Positions 1-5,954 of a stretch of DNA of 12,905 nt are shown one piece after another. The stretch spans positions 1 through 12,905 of the forward strand of contig CAJKSU010000067.1 of assembly GCA_905202605.1 (NCBI GenBank), written 5' to 3'. The stretch comes from an uncultured Eubacteriales bacterium. Its GTDB lineage: Bacteria > Bacillota > Clostridia > Oscillospirales > Oscillospiraceae. Position numbers and translations under genes: made by a program. The notes beneath the pieces were generated by a model that had not been told where the DNA came from, did no database searches, and saw nothing but the letters and a program-made list of their open reading frames with translations. Positions within the stretch are counted from its first letter, which is position 1; every line of letters begins with the position of its first letter.

Positions 1-5
1 TGATT

Positions 6-1823
6 CTACTGCTCCTTGCTCAGCTCCGCAATGACATTGCCCGCAGTATCCAGATACACGTCATGATTTATCACCGGCAGGCTTCGGCGCAGAGAATTGA
101 GCGTGTCAAAATAGGGATCCATCCCGCTCATGCCGGTCAGCTCATACACCGCCGCCCCCAAATAGCTGGAGCTGATGGTTCCCGGCAGCTCCAGCGCATC
201 AAAATCGCAGTAGGGCGCATAGGCCTCGTTGGCCCAGATCAAATAGGGTGTCTCATAAGTTTTCAGCACATGTTCCCACGTGTCATCCTCCCCAATCGGA
301 ACGCCCAGCTCCCGATAAACGCTGTAATCCTGCCCCAGTGTAGGCCGGTGATCGCCGTAGAACACCAGCAGCACCGGCTCCTCCCGGCTGTCGAGATATT
401 CGCAGAGCTTTGTCAGCATCGCCGTGGAATCCCGAACGCCCTCCATGTAGACGGACAGCGTCTCCATGGCGTCGTCGGAAATGGTCGCGCTGATTGGCGG
501 CTTCTCCGGTTCAAAGCCATACTTGGCATAGGGATAGGACTGGTGGTTCTGGATCGTCACCCCATAGGCAAACAGGGGCTGCTCTCCGCCAAGGCGCTGA
601 TCCAGCTCCCCGATCAGATGCTCGGCAAAGGCATCATCCGAAATCATGGTGCCCTTCCGATCCTTCTGGGTATAGGATTCATCAAAGATACGTTTCTCCA
701 TTCCAAGGAACTGATAGACGTTCTCCCGGTTATAGAACCAGCTGTAGCCCGGATGGGTGAACAGCGTGGAATACCCCGCCTGCTGATAGTCCCATGGCAG
801 TGCATTGATGGACTTATGCAGCACCCGGAAGGAAGAAATATTCGTGGGCGACACCATATTCGTCTGGATCCCGGTCAATACGTCAAACTCCGTATTGGCG
901 GTTCCCGCGCCAAAATTGCTCACCGCAATATGTCCGCTTCTGGCCCGCGGCGACTCCGCAAGTACATGGAAGCCGTGAAGAGGATTGTCCTCCTCGGTGT
1001 ATTCAAATACATCCTCGTCCGCCAGATCGCTGTAGGCCTCGCACATCACAAAGATGATATTGGGCTGTACCTCCGGCTGGGAATAGCTCTGGTCGTCCGA
1101 CTGGATCCATTCCTCCACCTGAGCTTTCTGGTATCCCTTCGGCTTTTCAATAGAATATAAATTGTAATTGTGCAGAAAGCAATAGGGAAAGCCGCACAGC
1201 CGGAACACCTCCGGCACATTGCTCTTCGTCAGCCCCTCGATTTCCGTTCCCCGCTGGTTGTAAAGCTCCGTATTCTGGTATACCTTCGCCATGCTTACCC
1301 CGAACACTGCAATCAGCGCCAGTGCCATTGCGCCCCGCACATACCAGCGGGGCTTTTTTGCCTCGGTAAACCATGCCAGCAGGAAGCACACTGCACTCAT
1401 CATAAGCATTATAACCACGATACCCCAATGGAGATTCAGGTTATACTCTCCCGCCGCATTCACTGCCTCCCGGATGAGTCCACAGTCTGCAGGGACAAAA
1501 GGATCATTGCGGCAGTCTGTTTTGATTAAGTTTACATAAGATAGCAGATTTACAATCAGCCCGCCGATTCCCGCCGCGGAGAATGCATTGCCGGTCAAGC
1601 AGTAGCACAGCACAATGACCACGCACACCGGAAAGACATTCAGCGGGATCAGCAGCTTATCGCTCCAGAATGCTCGGAGCGTATCGGACAGCATTCCCGG
1701 CTGGATCATCAGCACCGTCAGTGTAAACAGGACGCAGGTACAGACCAGCACCAGCACCGTTCCAAAAGCCGACAGCTTGATGGGGCGTCGATGCCCGCTG
1801 TTCAGCTTACGAGATTTCTTCAA
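6..1823 (-). CDS. LTA synthase family phosphoglycerol transferase (membrane sulfatase fold)
   Basis: This 605-residue protein has an N-terminal membrane domain and an extracellular alkaline-phosphatase/sulfatase-type domain, the LtaS layout. Hydrophobic segments lie at about residues 17-40, 57-77, 81-100, 132-152 and 162-180, giving five membrane spans. The catalytic domain starts near PNIIFVMCEAYSD (254-266). It shows the family residues: metal-binding Glu262, nucleophile Thr308 in GAGTANTEF, the SWFYNR segment (361-366), His427 in QNHQ and the metal pair Asp491-His492 in YGDHRP. In the family such enzymes move glycerol-phosphate from phosphatidylglycerol to an anionic cell-wall polymer or glycolipid; the exact acceptor cannot be read here. 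The start is TTG at 1823, chosen because AGAGGTGA lies 8 bases upstream and a strong promoter lies just before it. The stop is TAG, so the gene is complete. No cobalamin link is apparent. A poly(glycerol-phosphate) or glycan phosphoglycerol transferase would look the same. Confidence 0.9.
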   Translation of the reverse strand: MKKSRKLNSGHRRPIKLSAFGTVLVLVCTCVLFTLTVLMIQPGMLSDTLRAFWSDKLLIPLNVFPVCVVIVLCYCLTGNAFSAAGIGGLIVNLLSYVNLIKTDCRNDPFVPADCGLIREAVNAAGEYNLNLHWGIVVIMLMMSAVCFLLAWFTEAKKPRWYVRGAMALALIAVFGVSMAKVYQNTELYNQRGTEIEGLTKSNVPEVFRLCGFPYCFLHNYNLYSIEKPKGYQKAQVEEWIQSDDQSYSQPEVQPNIIFVMCEAYSDLADEDVFEYTEEDNPLHGFHVLAESPRARSGHIAVSNFGAGTANTEFDVLTGIQTNMVSPTNISSFRVLHKSINALPWDYQQAGYSTLFTHPGYSWFYNRENVYQFLGMEKRIFDESYTQKDRKGTMISDDAFAEHLIGELDQRLGGEQPLFAYGVTIQNHQSYPYAKYGFEPEKPPISATISDDAMETLSVYMEGVRDSTAMLTKLCEYLDSREEPVLLVFYGDHRPTLGQDYSVYRELGVPIGEDDTWEHVLKTYETPYLIWANEAYAPYCDFDALELPGTISSSYLGAAVYELTGMSGMDPYFDTLNSLRRSLPVINHDVYLDTAGNVIAELSKEQ

Positions 1824-1828
1824 TCAAG

Positions 1829-1836
1829 TCACCTCT
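1829..1836 (-). promoter_or_regulatory. Shine-Dalgarno site that fixes a TTG start
   Basis: Read on the minus strand this is AGAGGTGA, with its AGAGG core 8 bases before the TTG at 1823-1821. There is no in-frame ATG near it, and the basic residues plus first membrane span follow directly. The site therefore supports TTG as the start of the LTA-synthase-like gene. Confidence 0.75.
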
Positions 1837-1867
1837 CAAGGATTATCGCAAACAGTCAATTGGTGCT

Positions 1868-1896
1868 ATTATATCGTTCCATAGCGGTAAAGTCAA
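1868..1896 (-). promoter_or_regulatory. Consensus housekeeping promoter for the LTA synthase-like gene
   Basis: On the minus strand the -35 box is TTGACT (1896-1891), the spacer is 17 bases, and the -10 box is TATAAT (1873-1868). This matches the sigma-70/sigma-A consensus at 11 of 12 positions with ideal spacing. Transcription should begin near 1860, leaving a leader of about 37 bases that contains the AGAGGTGA ribosome site. Such a strong match suggests high constitutive expression unless a repressor binds nearby. Confidence 0.85.
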
Positions 1897-2171
1897 CGCA
1901 GTTTCCCGTGGTTCCAGAGCAGGCTGGCAGCTCGCCATGGAGTGGTCCGCTGCCTGTATCCCATGGCTCAGGTTTTTGGGATTGGATGGAGCATCACGTC
2001 TTTCAGGTTTTAGCGATTTGGGTTTTTACTCTTCAAAACCGCTGTTCCGGAAACAGTATTGGCTCCATGCACTTCTGCCACTCTGTCTGCTCCTCGAAAG
2101 TTTCCCGACTGCCGTAGCCGTACAGCATGGACAGCGTGCAAGCCAGCCGAAATCGTGTGATAAATAAACTC
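1897..2171. other. Unassigned stretch between divergent promoters
   Basis: These roughly 275 bases lie between the minus-strand promoter and the plus-strand promoter and hold no gene I can support. Open frames exist on both strands. On the minus strand they include a 56-codon frame from an ATG at 2180 to a TAA at 2010, and another open frame that ends in TGA near 2038. None has a convincing ribosome site and I recognise no product. Short dyads are visible: GGTTTT at 2006-2011 with AAAACC at 2035-2040, and CTGTT/AACAG around 2042-2056. It could be a long regulatory spacer, a small RNA or gene debris. Confidence 0.4.
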
Positions 2172-2200
2172 TTGCGGCATGTGCCGCCATTATGTATAAT
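2172..2200 (+). promoter_or_regulatory. Promoter of the HExxH gene
   Basis: TTGCGG (2172-2177), a 17-base spacer and a perfect TATAAT (2195-2200) form a good sigma-A promoter. Transcription would start near 2207, giving a leader of about 30 bases before the ATG at 2239. The leader contains AAAGGAGG (2224-2231), a near-ideal ribosome site 7 bases from the start. Confidence 0.75.
2174..2187. promoter_or_regulatory. Inverted repeat over the -35 box, candidate operator
   Basis: GCGGCA, a 2-base centre TG, then TGCCGC make a perfect 6+6 inverted repeat. It covers most of the -35 box and the upstream part of the spacer of the plus-strand promoter. A dimeric repressor bound here would block that promoter. 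The helix-turn-helix protein encoded at 2791-3231 is an obvious candidate, but that link is inference only. Confidence 0.4.
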
Positions 2201-2238
2201 AGTGCGCACAGGTATGTCGGCGCAAAGGAGGAACCACC

Positions 2239-2700
2239 ATGGATCAGGAAAAGCTTACCGCATTATTTGAAACCTATATTCAAAAGCTGCGGATCACCCC
2301 CGCATGGGATGTGACGCTGGAATTTGTAGAAGACCCAACTTGGCCGAAAACCGGCGATTTCAAGATCGACTGCGATGACAGAAAAGCCATTTTGCTTCTG
2401 AATACTCTGAACCCTGCTCAGGAAAATCTTGAAGAGATTATCCTCCACGAGCTGATGCACATTAAGATGTATCCACTGGATCAGGTAACGGAATCACTGA
2501 TTGCAAACTGCTTTGAAGAAGGCTCCGCCGCAAGCAACTTTGCCTATCAGCAGTTCTTTATGACGCTGGAGCAGACCGTTGAAGAGCTTGCGAAATGCTT
2601 TTTGCTGGAATTCGGTGAGAATCGGGAATTTTCTTACGGAAGATGCCGCGGGGCAAAGTCGTTTAATGATCTCTATGATAAGCTGAAAAATATTGAATAG
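2239..2700 (+). CDS. Conserved-looking HExxH putative zinc metallopeptidase
   Basis: The product is 153 residues, acidic and without membrane spans or a signal peptide, so it should be cytoplasmic. The key motif is HELMH at residues 70-74, preceded by a hydrophobic helix (EEIIL), which is the HExxH signature of zincin-type peptidases. A possible third metal ligand is Glu115 or Glu116 in the downstream helix TVEELAKCF. The sequence GDFKIDCDDRKAILLLN (39-55) looks like the edge strands of a small peptidase fold. It resembles small Firmicutes and phage proteins annotated only as putative metallopeptidases, and I cannot assign a substrate. The start is well supported by AAAGGAGG 7 bases upstream and a TATAAT promoter. 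The regulator gene follows 90 bases downstream on the same strand. Peptidase activity is inferred from the motif only. Confidence 0.8.
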   Translation: MDQEKLTALFETYIQKLRITPAWDVTLEFVEDPTWPKTGDFKIDCDDRKAILLLNTLNPAQENLEEIILHELMHIKMYPLDQVTESLIANCFEEGSAASNFAYQQFFMTLEQTVEELAKCFLLEFGENREFSYGRCRGAKSFNDLYDKLKNIE

Positions 2701-2725
2701 TGTTTCTTGAACGCACCTCCGCTAC

Positions 2726-2740
2726 GCAACTGGCGGTTGC
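2726..2740. repeat. Short dyad between the HExxH and HTH genes
   Basis: GCAAC, a 5-base loop, then GTTGC form a small inverted repeat directly before the possible promoter of the next gene. It has no T-run directly after it, so it is a poor terminator. It could be an operator or chance. Confidence 0.25.
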
Positions 2741-2769
2741 TTGTCCGCAGACAGATTTTATGCTACAGT
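2741..2769 (+). promoter_or_regulatory. Weak possible promoter of the HTH gene
   Basis: TTGTCC (2741-2746), 17 bases, then TACAGT (2764-2769) with a TG at 2761-2762 resembles an extended -10 promoter. It matches 8 of 12 consensus bases. The leader to the ATG at 2791 would be very short. Read-through from the promoter at 2172-2200 is equally possible, since no terminator lies between the two genes. Confidence 0.3.
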
Positions 2770-2790
2770 TACATACAGGAGGTGTTCCCC

Positions 2791-3231
2791 ATGGATACGA
2801 AGGATATTTTATACCACCTGCGAACAGAGCGCGGGCTGTCTCAGGATGAACTGGCGGAGCAGGTATTTGTGACAAGGCAGGCGGTGTCTCGCTGGGAAAA
2901 CGGTGACACAACCCCAAATGTAGAAACGCTGAAGCTGCTTTCCGCATTCTTTGACGTTTCGATCAACACCCTGCTTGGCTCTCCCCGGCAGCTGGTCTGC
3001 CAATGCTGTGGAATGCCCCTCGACGATTCCACCATCAGCAAGGAGCCAGATCACTCCTTTAACGAGGACTACTGCAAGTGGTGTTATGTCGATGGCGCAT
3101 TTACATACACCAGCAAAGAGCAGCTGATTGATTTCTGCGTTGCGCATATGGCAAGTGAAAGCTGGCCTGCGGAGCAGGTTCGGGCGCATATGGAGGCCGT
3201 AGTGCCGCTGCTGCGTCATTGGCAGAAGTAA
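2791..3231 (+). CDS. XRE-family HTH regulator with C-terminal zinc ribbon
   Basis: The 146-residue product has two parts. Residues 5-61 form a Cro/C1-type helix-turn-helix with the typical core LSQDELAEQVFVTRQAVSRW, followed by ENGDTTPNVETL and a last helix ending FDVSINTLLG. Residues 69-120 form a putative zinc ribbon: CQCCGMPL (Cys70, 72, 73) and then YCKWCY (Cys95, Cys98), ending with a helix (LIDFCVAHM). This matches the 'putative zinc ribbon' domain often found alone or fused to HTH domains in Firmicutes. The ATG at 2791 was chosen because GGAGGTG lies just upstream and the HTH starts right after it. A longer reading from 2707 adds residues with no domain. It probably binds DNA as a dimer, and the ribbon may sense metal or redox state or bind a partner. 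Its target is unknown; the dyad at 2174-2187 is a candidate. The gene stops 30 bases before a strong terminator. Confidence 0.85.
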   Translation: MDTKDILYHLRTERGLSQDELAEQVFVTRQAVSRWENGDTTPNVETLKLLSAFFDVSINTLLGSPRQLVCQCCGMPLDDSTISKEPDHSFNEDYCKWCYVDGAFTYTSKEQLIDFCVAHMASESWPAEQVRAHMEAVVPLLRHWQK

Positions 3232-3260
3232 CACCGCCGCTTCTCCCCTCTATACAAATA

Positions 3261-3295
3261 CCCGCACCCTGACAAAATCACTGTCAGAGTGCGGG
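3261..3295 (+). terminator. Rho-independent terminator between convergent units
   Basis: CCCGCACCCTGACA (3261-3274), a 7-base loop, then TGTCAGAGTGCGGG (3282-3295) form a 14-pair stem with one mismatch, followed by TTTCCTTTC. It ends transcription of the HExxH/HTH pair. On the minus strand the stem is followed by TATTTGTAT, so it may also stop the cobalamin operon, which ends at 3312. It would then act in both directions. Confidence 0.85.
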
Positions 3296-3311
3296 TTTCC
3301 TTTCTGTCCGC

Positions 3312-3974
3312 TTACCAGCCGCGCCGTTCCGGCTCCTGTAACTGGGCTGCCTGATAAATCAGCGCATTGAGGATTGCCGCCGCCACGGTGCTTCCGCCTT
3401 TTCTGCCCATGGCAATGATAGCGGGGATTTCCCGTTCCCGGCAGGCGTGCAGAAGCGCTTCCTTGGCCTCCACCACGTTTACGAAGCCAACCGGTACGCC
3501 GATTACCAGCGCCGGGCAGAAATTCTTTTCCATTTGACGGACAATTTCAAGCAGTGCTGTCGGCGCATTGCCCACGGCATAAACGCAGTCCGGAATCTCC
3601 CGCGCCGCCTTTTCCGCAGAGATCACAGCCCGTGTCGTCCCTCTCCGCTTTGCCTCCGCGGCCACCTCCGGATCCGCCATAAAGCAGACCGCCTGTCCGC
3701 CCAACTTTTTTATTCCCGGCTTACTGACTCCTGCCAGCGCCATGTTCGTGTCGGTAACAACGGATTTGCCCCCTCGCAGCGCCTCGATCCCCTTCCGCAC
3801 TGCGCCGGGGGTGAACACCAGATGCTCCGTATAGTCAAAATCCGCCGTGGTATGAATCACCCGCTTGATGACCGCTGCATTCTCCTCCGGCAGTACAATG
3901 TGCCGCGCTTCCAGCTCCGCCGTGATGATCTCCATGCTTCTTTTTTCAATGTCCGCAGGCCGAGTATGCTCCAT
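3312..3974 (-). CDS. cbiC: (Cobalt-)precorrin-8 methylmutase
   Basis: This 220-residue cytoplasmic enzyme moves the methyl group from C11 to C12 of (cobalt-)precorrin-8 to give (cobyr)inic acid, the last ring-forming step. The family signature RVIHTTADFDY (38-48) carries the catalytic His41. Further conserved segments are GKSVVTDTNMALAG, YAVGNAPTALLEI, GVPVGFVNVVEAKE and the glycine-rich AMGRKGGSTVAAAILNAL near the C-terminus. Length is as usual for the family. The ATG at 3974 is preferred over an upstream in-frame start because AAGGGGGA lies upstream and the start overlaps the cobO stop by one base (TGATG). It is the last gene of the operon, 17 bases from the terminator hairpin. Whether the route is cobalt-early (anaerobic) cannot be seen from this gene; the cbi-type neighbours and a probable clostridial host favour it. 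Confidence 0.95.
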   Translation of the reverse strand: MEHTRPADIEKRSMEIITAELEARHIVLPEENAAVIKRVIHTTADFDYTEHLVFTPGAVRKGIEALRGGKSVVTDTNMALAGVSKPGIKKLGGQAVCFMADPEVAAEAKRRGTTRAVISAEKAAREIPDCVYAVGNAPTALLEIVRQMEKNFCPALVIGVPVGFVNVVEAKEALLHACREREIPAIIAMGRKGGSTVAAAILNALIYQAAQLQEPERRGW

Positions 3975-4486
3975 CAGAACTCGATCCCCCTTCTGGCGGC
4001 GATCCCATGGACATAGGGATGGCGCTGCGCCTGCATTTCCGTGATATAATCGGCGGCGTCCAGCATCCACCGCTCCGGCGCACGCCCGGTCAGCACCACT
4101 TCCCTGCCTGCCGGGCGCTCCAGCACCGCCCGCCTTGCCAGCGCTTCATCCAGCATGCCGCTCTGCCGTGCCGCACAGATCTCATCCAGAATCAGGAGCT
4201 CGCAGGGCAGGGTCAGTGCTTCCTCCAGCCGTTCGTTATGCGCCTGAGCTGCCTGCGCTTTTTCCTCATCGTTCATCTGAAATGTGAACTTTGCCCCCGG
4301 CTGTCCGGAAAGCACCGTGGCCCCCAGCGTTCGGAGCGGTTCCAGTTCACCGCTGGTTCCGTTTTTCAGGAACTGCACCACAACCACCCGCATGCCGTTG
4401 CCCAGCGCCCGAAGCGCAAGCCCCATGGCAGCTGTGGTTTTTCCCTTTCCCGTTCCATAATAGAGATGCACAAGTCCCTTATCCAT
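3974..4486 (-). CDS. cobO: Corrinoid adenosyltransferase, CobA/CobO type
   Basis: The product is 170 residues. It transfers the 5'-deoxyadenosyl group of ATP to the cobalt of a Co(I) corrinoid, forming the Co-C bond. The P-loop GTGKGKTT is at residues 11-18. VVVVQFLKN follows, then LLILDEICAA as the Walker B-like strand, EVVLTGRAPE, and the C-terminal ADYITEM and ARRGIEF segments typical of the CobA/CobO/BtuR family and not of PduO or EutT. It lacks the N-terminal extension of the proteobacterial enzymes, as is common in Firmicutes. The ATG at 4486 is preceded by GGAGGAATATCAGC, a good ribosome site, and overlaps the end of cbiP by 8 bases. The longer frame upstream only reads through the cbiP coding region. 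It lies between the amidation gene and cbiC, in line with a role in de novo synthesis. Confidence 0.94.
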   Translation of the reverse strand: MDKGLVHLYYGTGKGKTTAAMGLALRALGNGMRVVVVQFLKNGTSGELEPLRTLGATVLSGQPGAKFTFQMNDEEKAQAAQAHNERLEEALTLPCELLILDEICAARQSGMLDEALARRAVLERPAGREVVLTGRAPERWMLDAADYITEMQAQRHPYVHGIAARRGIEF

Positions 4487-5954
4487 GCTGATATTCCTCC
4501 ATGATCCGGTAGATTGCGTCCATATCAAGGCTTCTCCGTACCGCATCCGCCAGAATGTCAATCTGCTTTTCCTGATAGTCCTGATGGCTTTCCAGCGCTA
4601 CATCTGCTTTCGCCAGTCCCTTCCGGGTAAGCAGCCAGTCCGCCAGCGCCGCGGTCAGCTCACCGGAATCAAACAGTCCGTGGAGATACGTGCCGAACAC
4701 CCCATCCTGTACCGCGCCGTCAGTGCTCCCGTCCGGGAGCCGGCAGAAGGGCGGCAATGCGCCGGTATCCGTCCGCCCCATGTGGATCTGATAGCCCTGC
4801 ACCTTTGCATTTCCAAAGGCACTGACCGTTGCCGTTGTCTGGGTGAGTATTTTCTCCGGTGTAAACACCGTTTGGGCTGGGAGCAATTCCATTCCGCGCA
4901 TGCTGCCCCCATGCTCCACGCCCTCCGGGTCGCTGAGCTTTTCTCCCAGCATCTGATAGCCGCCGCAAATGCCCAATACCGGCACACTCGCGCCATGCAG
5001 CCGCCGGATGGACGTCTCCAGCCCGTTCTGCCGCAGCCAGCTGAGATCCCCCATGGTGTTCTTGGTGCCGGGAAGTATCACAATATCCGGCGTTCCAAGC
5101 TCTTTTTCCCGATTCACATATCGGACGCTCAGCTCCGGATGCAGCTCCAAGGGTGCAAAATCTGTAAAATTAGAAATGTGGGGCAGACGAATCACCGCAA
5201 TATCAATTCGCCCCTGCCCTGCTGTTTTCTGTAGTCTGGGCGCTTGGGAGTCCTCGTCATCCAGCTCCACCCGCATATACGGCACCACGCCCAGCACCGG
5301 AACGCCGGTCAGCTCCTCCAGCATGGAAAGCCCCGGCTGGAGCAGAGCGACATCTCCCCGGAATTTGTTGATGATGGTTCCGGCAATGCGCTTCCGCTCA
5401 TCCGGCTCCAGCAGCGCCACCGTGCCATAGATCTGTGCAAATACGCCGCCGGGATCAATGTCCCCCACCAGCAGCACCGGCGCATCCACCAGCTTTGCCA
5501 GCCCCATATTGACAATGTCATCGGCCTTCAAATTGATCTCCGCAGGGCTGCCCGCCCCTTCGATGACAAGGATATCGTTTTCCTCTTCCAGACTATGATA
5601 AGCAGAAAGGATGTCCGGGATCAGCTGCCGCTTCATCTTAAAATAGTCCTTCGCCCGATAGTCGCCCCGCACCTCACCGTTTACAATCACCTGACTGCCC
5701 ACATCACTGGAGGGCTTGAGCAAAATGGGATTCATCCGCACATCCGGTGCTTTCCCTGCCGCCTGAGCTTGGAGTACCTGCGCCCGGCCCATTTCCTTTC
5801 CGTCCGCCGTGACAAAGCTGTTGAGTGCCATGTTTTGGCTCTTAAAAGGTGCCACCGACCAGCCGTCCTGTCGGAAGATCCGGCACAGCGCCGTTACCAG
5901 CAGACTTTTTCCCGCACCGGACATGGTTCCCTGAATCATAAGCTTCCGTTTCAT
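4479..5954 (-). CDS. cbiP: Cobyric acid synthase (adenosylcobyric acid synthase, glutamine-hydrolysing)
   Basis: This 491-residue enzyme amidates side chains b, d, e and g of adenosylcobyrinic acid a,c-diamide, using ATP and glutamine. The N-terminal synthetase half has the P-loop-like QGTMSGAGKS (8-17), PFKSQNMALNS (37-46), the segment IEGAGSPAEINL (131-142) and VGDIDPGGVFAQ. The C-terminal class I glutaminase half has the nucleophile Cys330 in LGICGGYQMLG and His425 in GTYLHGLFD. Length matches the family (about 490-510). The ATG at 5954 overlaps the cobD stop as ATGA, and AAGGAGGTGA lies upstream with a second CGGAGG next to the start. A long upstream extension of the frame is the shadow of cobD. 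It is also called cobQ; cbiP is used because the cluster is of the cbi type. Confidence 0.95.
   Translation of the reverse strand: MKRKLMIQGTMSGAGKSLLVTALCRIFRQDGWSVAPFKSQNMALNSFVTADGKEMGRAQVLQAQAAGKAPDVRMNPILLKPSSDVGSQVIVNGEVRGDYRAKDYFKMKRQLIPDILSAYHSLEEENDILVIEGAGSPAEINLKADDIVNMGLAKLVDAPVLLVGDIDPGGVFAQIYGTVALLEPDERKRIAGTIINKFRGDVALLQPGLSMLEELTGVPVLGVVPYMRVELDDEDSQAPRLQKTAGQGRIDIAVIRLPHISNFTDFAPLELHPELSVRYVNREKELGTPDIVILPGTKNTMGDLSWLRQNGLETSIRRLHGASVPVLGICGGYQMLGEKLSDPEGVEHGGSMRGMELLPAQTVFTPEKILTQTTATVSAFGNAKVQGYQIHMGRTDTGALPPFCRLPDGSTDGAVQDGVFGTYLHGLFDSGELTAALADWLLTRKGLAKADVALESHQDYQEKQIDILADAVRRSLDMDAIYRIMEEYQHG

Noticed and set aside
63..1160. 365-codon plus-strand open frame
   Set aside because: It lies antisense to the LTA-synthase-like gene, whose catalytic motifs are all in place. 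The predicted peptide shows the His/Arg/Gln-rich look of a reverse-strand shadow.
1937..2167. 76-codon plus-strand open frame in the spacer upstream of the HExxH gene
   Set aside because: It has no ribosome site, no recognisable domain and low-complexity hydrophobic content. It runs close to the promoter at 2172-2200 without a terminator.
2010..2180. 56-codon minus-strand ATG frame in the same spacer
   Set aside because: There is no convincing Shine-Dalgarno site and no known family, and other frames over it are also open. It is kept as a hunting point but not called as a gene.
3232..3311. Cobalamin riboswitch or regulatory RNA near cbiC
   Set aside because: This is the 3' end of the operon, and the only structure seen is a terminator hairpin. 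A riboswitch would lie upstream of the operon, beyond the right edge.
3975..4070. Upstream extension of cbiC by 32 residues
   Set aside because: It overlaps the cobO coding end, and its residues do not match the family. The start at 3974 overlaps the cobO stop as TGATG.
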